Positions 6,187 through 6,580 of a DNA stretch of 6,580 nucleotides are shown piece after piece. Position numbers and translations under genes: made by a program. This stretch comes from Microcaldota archaeon (GTDB lineage: Archaea; Micrarchaeota; Micrarchaeia; Anstonellales; Bilamarchaeaceae): positions 1 to 6,580 of the forward strand of contig JAHFGR010000068.1 of the NCBI GenBank assembly GCA_023247345.1, read 5' to 3'. Position 1 is the first letter of the stretch. Each line of letters opens with the position of its first letter. The notes beneath the pieces were generated by a model, which saw only the letters and a program-made list of their open reading frames with translations, did no database searches and was not told where the DNA came from.

Positions 6187-6471
6187 TTATTCTGACATTT
6201 TTATGATTTCTTCAATGGTAAAAATTTTAATTTTTGTTTGCTTTATGAAATGAGGGTCCTGAGATAAAACTGGCGCACTTCTGGCAAGAGCTAATGCCAA
6301 AAAAGGTACGTCATTCTTATGAAGTATCAAAGTTTCTGCTTCTTTTATAAAATTCTGATATTCTCTAAATTCTACAATTTCTATTTTCATTAAAAGTAAA
6401 AGAAAAAGTTTTTTCATTTTTTCTTCAGTAAGGTTGACCTTTTTTCTGAATTTTTCATCTTTAATTGCATC
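6187..6471 (-). pseudogene. 5'-truncated PIN-domain (VapC-like) gene remnant
   Basis: The reading frame is open from the stop at 6493-6495 down to the TAA at 6187-6189. PIN-like sequence can be followed from about IKDEKFKRKVNLTEEKMKKL, through LMKIEIVEFREYQNFIKEAE and KNDVPFLALALARSAPVLSQDPHF, to the KIKIFTIEEII end. This is the C-terminal half of a PIN domain, keeping the later acidic residues (D of KNDVPF and D of SQDPHF). The N-terminal strand with the DTN-like motif and the central glutamate are missing, so no nuclease activity is expected. An ATG at 6417 could give a 76-residue product, but it would begin inside the fold and has no good ribosome binding site, so I treat the gene as broken. 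No antitoxin gene is visible. Its stop lies three bases from the operon's last stop codon on the other strand. Confidence 0.7.
6197..6240 (+). terminator. T-rich tract, candidate archaeal terminator of the operon
   Basis: Three runs of T (6198-6202, 6225-6228 and 6231-6235) begin 15 bases after the last stop codon of the operon. Archaeal polymerase often stops at such T-runs without a hairpin, and no stable stem is seen here. The tract lies within the antisense of the PIN remnant, whose AT-rich codons may also explain it. Confidence 0.35.
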
Positions 6472-6476
6472 GGCCC

Positions 6477-6530
6477 GGGAAATCCTAATAAGTCAGACAT
6501 AAGAAGCACGGCTTCAGCCGTGGGATGAAA
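6477..6530 (+). mobile_element. Probable IS200/IS605-type right-end remnant with stem-loop
   Basis: A perfect six-base-pair hairpin, CACGGC-TTCA-GCCGTG (6507-6522), is followed by GGATGAAA. This closely resembles the stem-loop at the right end of many IS200/IS605 elements, where it serves as the TnpA recognition hairpin and as the 3' end of the TnpB guide RNA. No tnpA or tnpB coding sequence is in the window, so this would be a solo end or decayed copy. It lies where the PIN gene loses its N-terminal half. Boundaries are approximate; recognition is from memory of the motif, not from a database match. Confidence 0.5.
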
Positions 6531-6580
6531 GGGCCGAGTTTCTTATCCTTCAGTTTCAAAAATATGCTCAGTAGGGGGCG
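6531..6580. other. Unassigned sequence at the window end
   Basis: No gene can be supported in these bases. A short open frame on the plus strand from the ATG at 6525 runs to the window edge (MKGPSFLSFSFKNMLSRG) but is too short to judge. The missing N-terminal half of the PIN gene is not found on the minus strand here. Confidence 0.3.

Noticed and set aside
6187..6417. An intact 76-residue gene starting at the ATG at 6417.
   Set aside because: PIN-like sequence continues upstream of that ATG in the same frame and the N-terminal catalytic part is absent, so this is a truncated gene.
6490..6530. C/D box guide RNA, from GGATGAAA near 6523.
   Set aside because: No matching D box at the right distance and no C'/D' pair; the hairpin is better explained as an IS end.
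1..6580. CRISPR array, tRNA or rRNA gene.
   Set aside because: No regularly spaced direct repeats, no cloverleaf or T-loop motif and no rRNA-like conserved stretch was seen on either strand.

Overview
The window looks archaeal, and a small-genome lineage such as Micrarchaeota or another DPANN group is my best guess (inference, not proven). The reasons are a RHH antitoxin of a type common in archaea, PIN-domain toxins, TATA-like rather than -35/-10-like promoters, GGTG-type ribosome binding sites, T-rich tracts instead of hairpin terminators, and very tight gene packing. The base composition is AT-rich. A succinate dehydrogenase gene shows that the organism keeps at least part of a TCA or fumarate-respiration pathway.

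Layout. (1) 1-593, plus strand: the 3' third of the succinate dehydrogenase/fumarate reductase flavoprotein gene, cut by the window start. (2) 594-1227, minus strand: a complete vapBC-type toxin-antitoxin pair with overlapping genes. The vapC stop codon abuts the sdhA stop codon with no base between them. (3) 1228-1356: a divergent intergenic region with a candidate promoter for vapBC on one strand and for a long operon on the other. (4) 1357-6183, plus strand: five closely spaced genes that I cannot assign to a known system. They encode a 675-residue cytoplasmic alpha-solenoid (HEAT-like) protein, a 98-residue secreted protein with a CxxC motif, two lipoproteins built from the same kind of alpha-helical repeat, and a 232-residue orphan protein. 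(5) 6187-about 6471, minus strand: the C-terminal half of a second PIN-domain gene that has lost its N-terminal catalytic part. (6) About 6475-6580: non-coding sequence with a GC-rich hairpin resembling the right end (omega-RNA 3' stem-loop) of IS200/IS605-family elements, probably the scar that truncated the PIN gene.

How the genes fit together. The five-gene operon is the part of most interest. Ribosome binding sites overlap or closely follow upstream stop codons, two genes share an identical 14-base start block, and three of the five proteins carry related repeats with an invariant Val-Arg at the start of a helix. One repeat protein is predicted to stay inside the cell and two to be anchored outside it, which suggests an envelope-associated assembly. 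Its function is unknown. The operon is bounded on both sides by PIN genes on the opposite strand, which may mark it as an accessory island.
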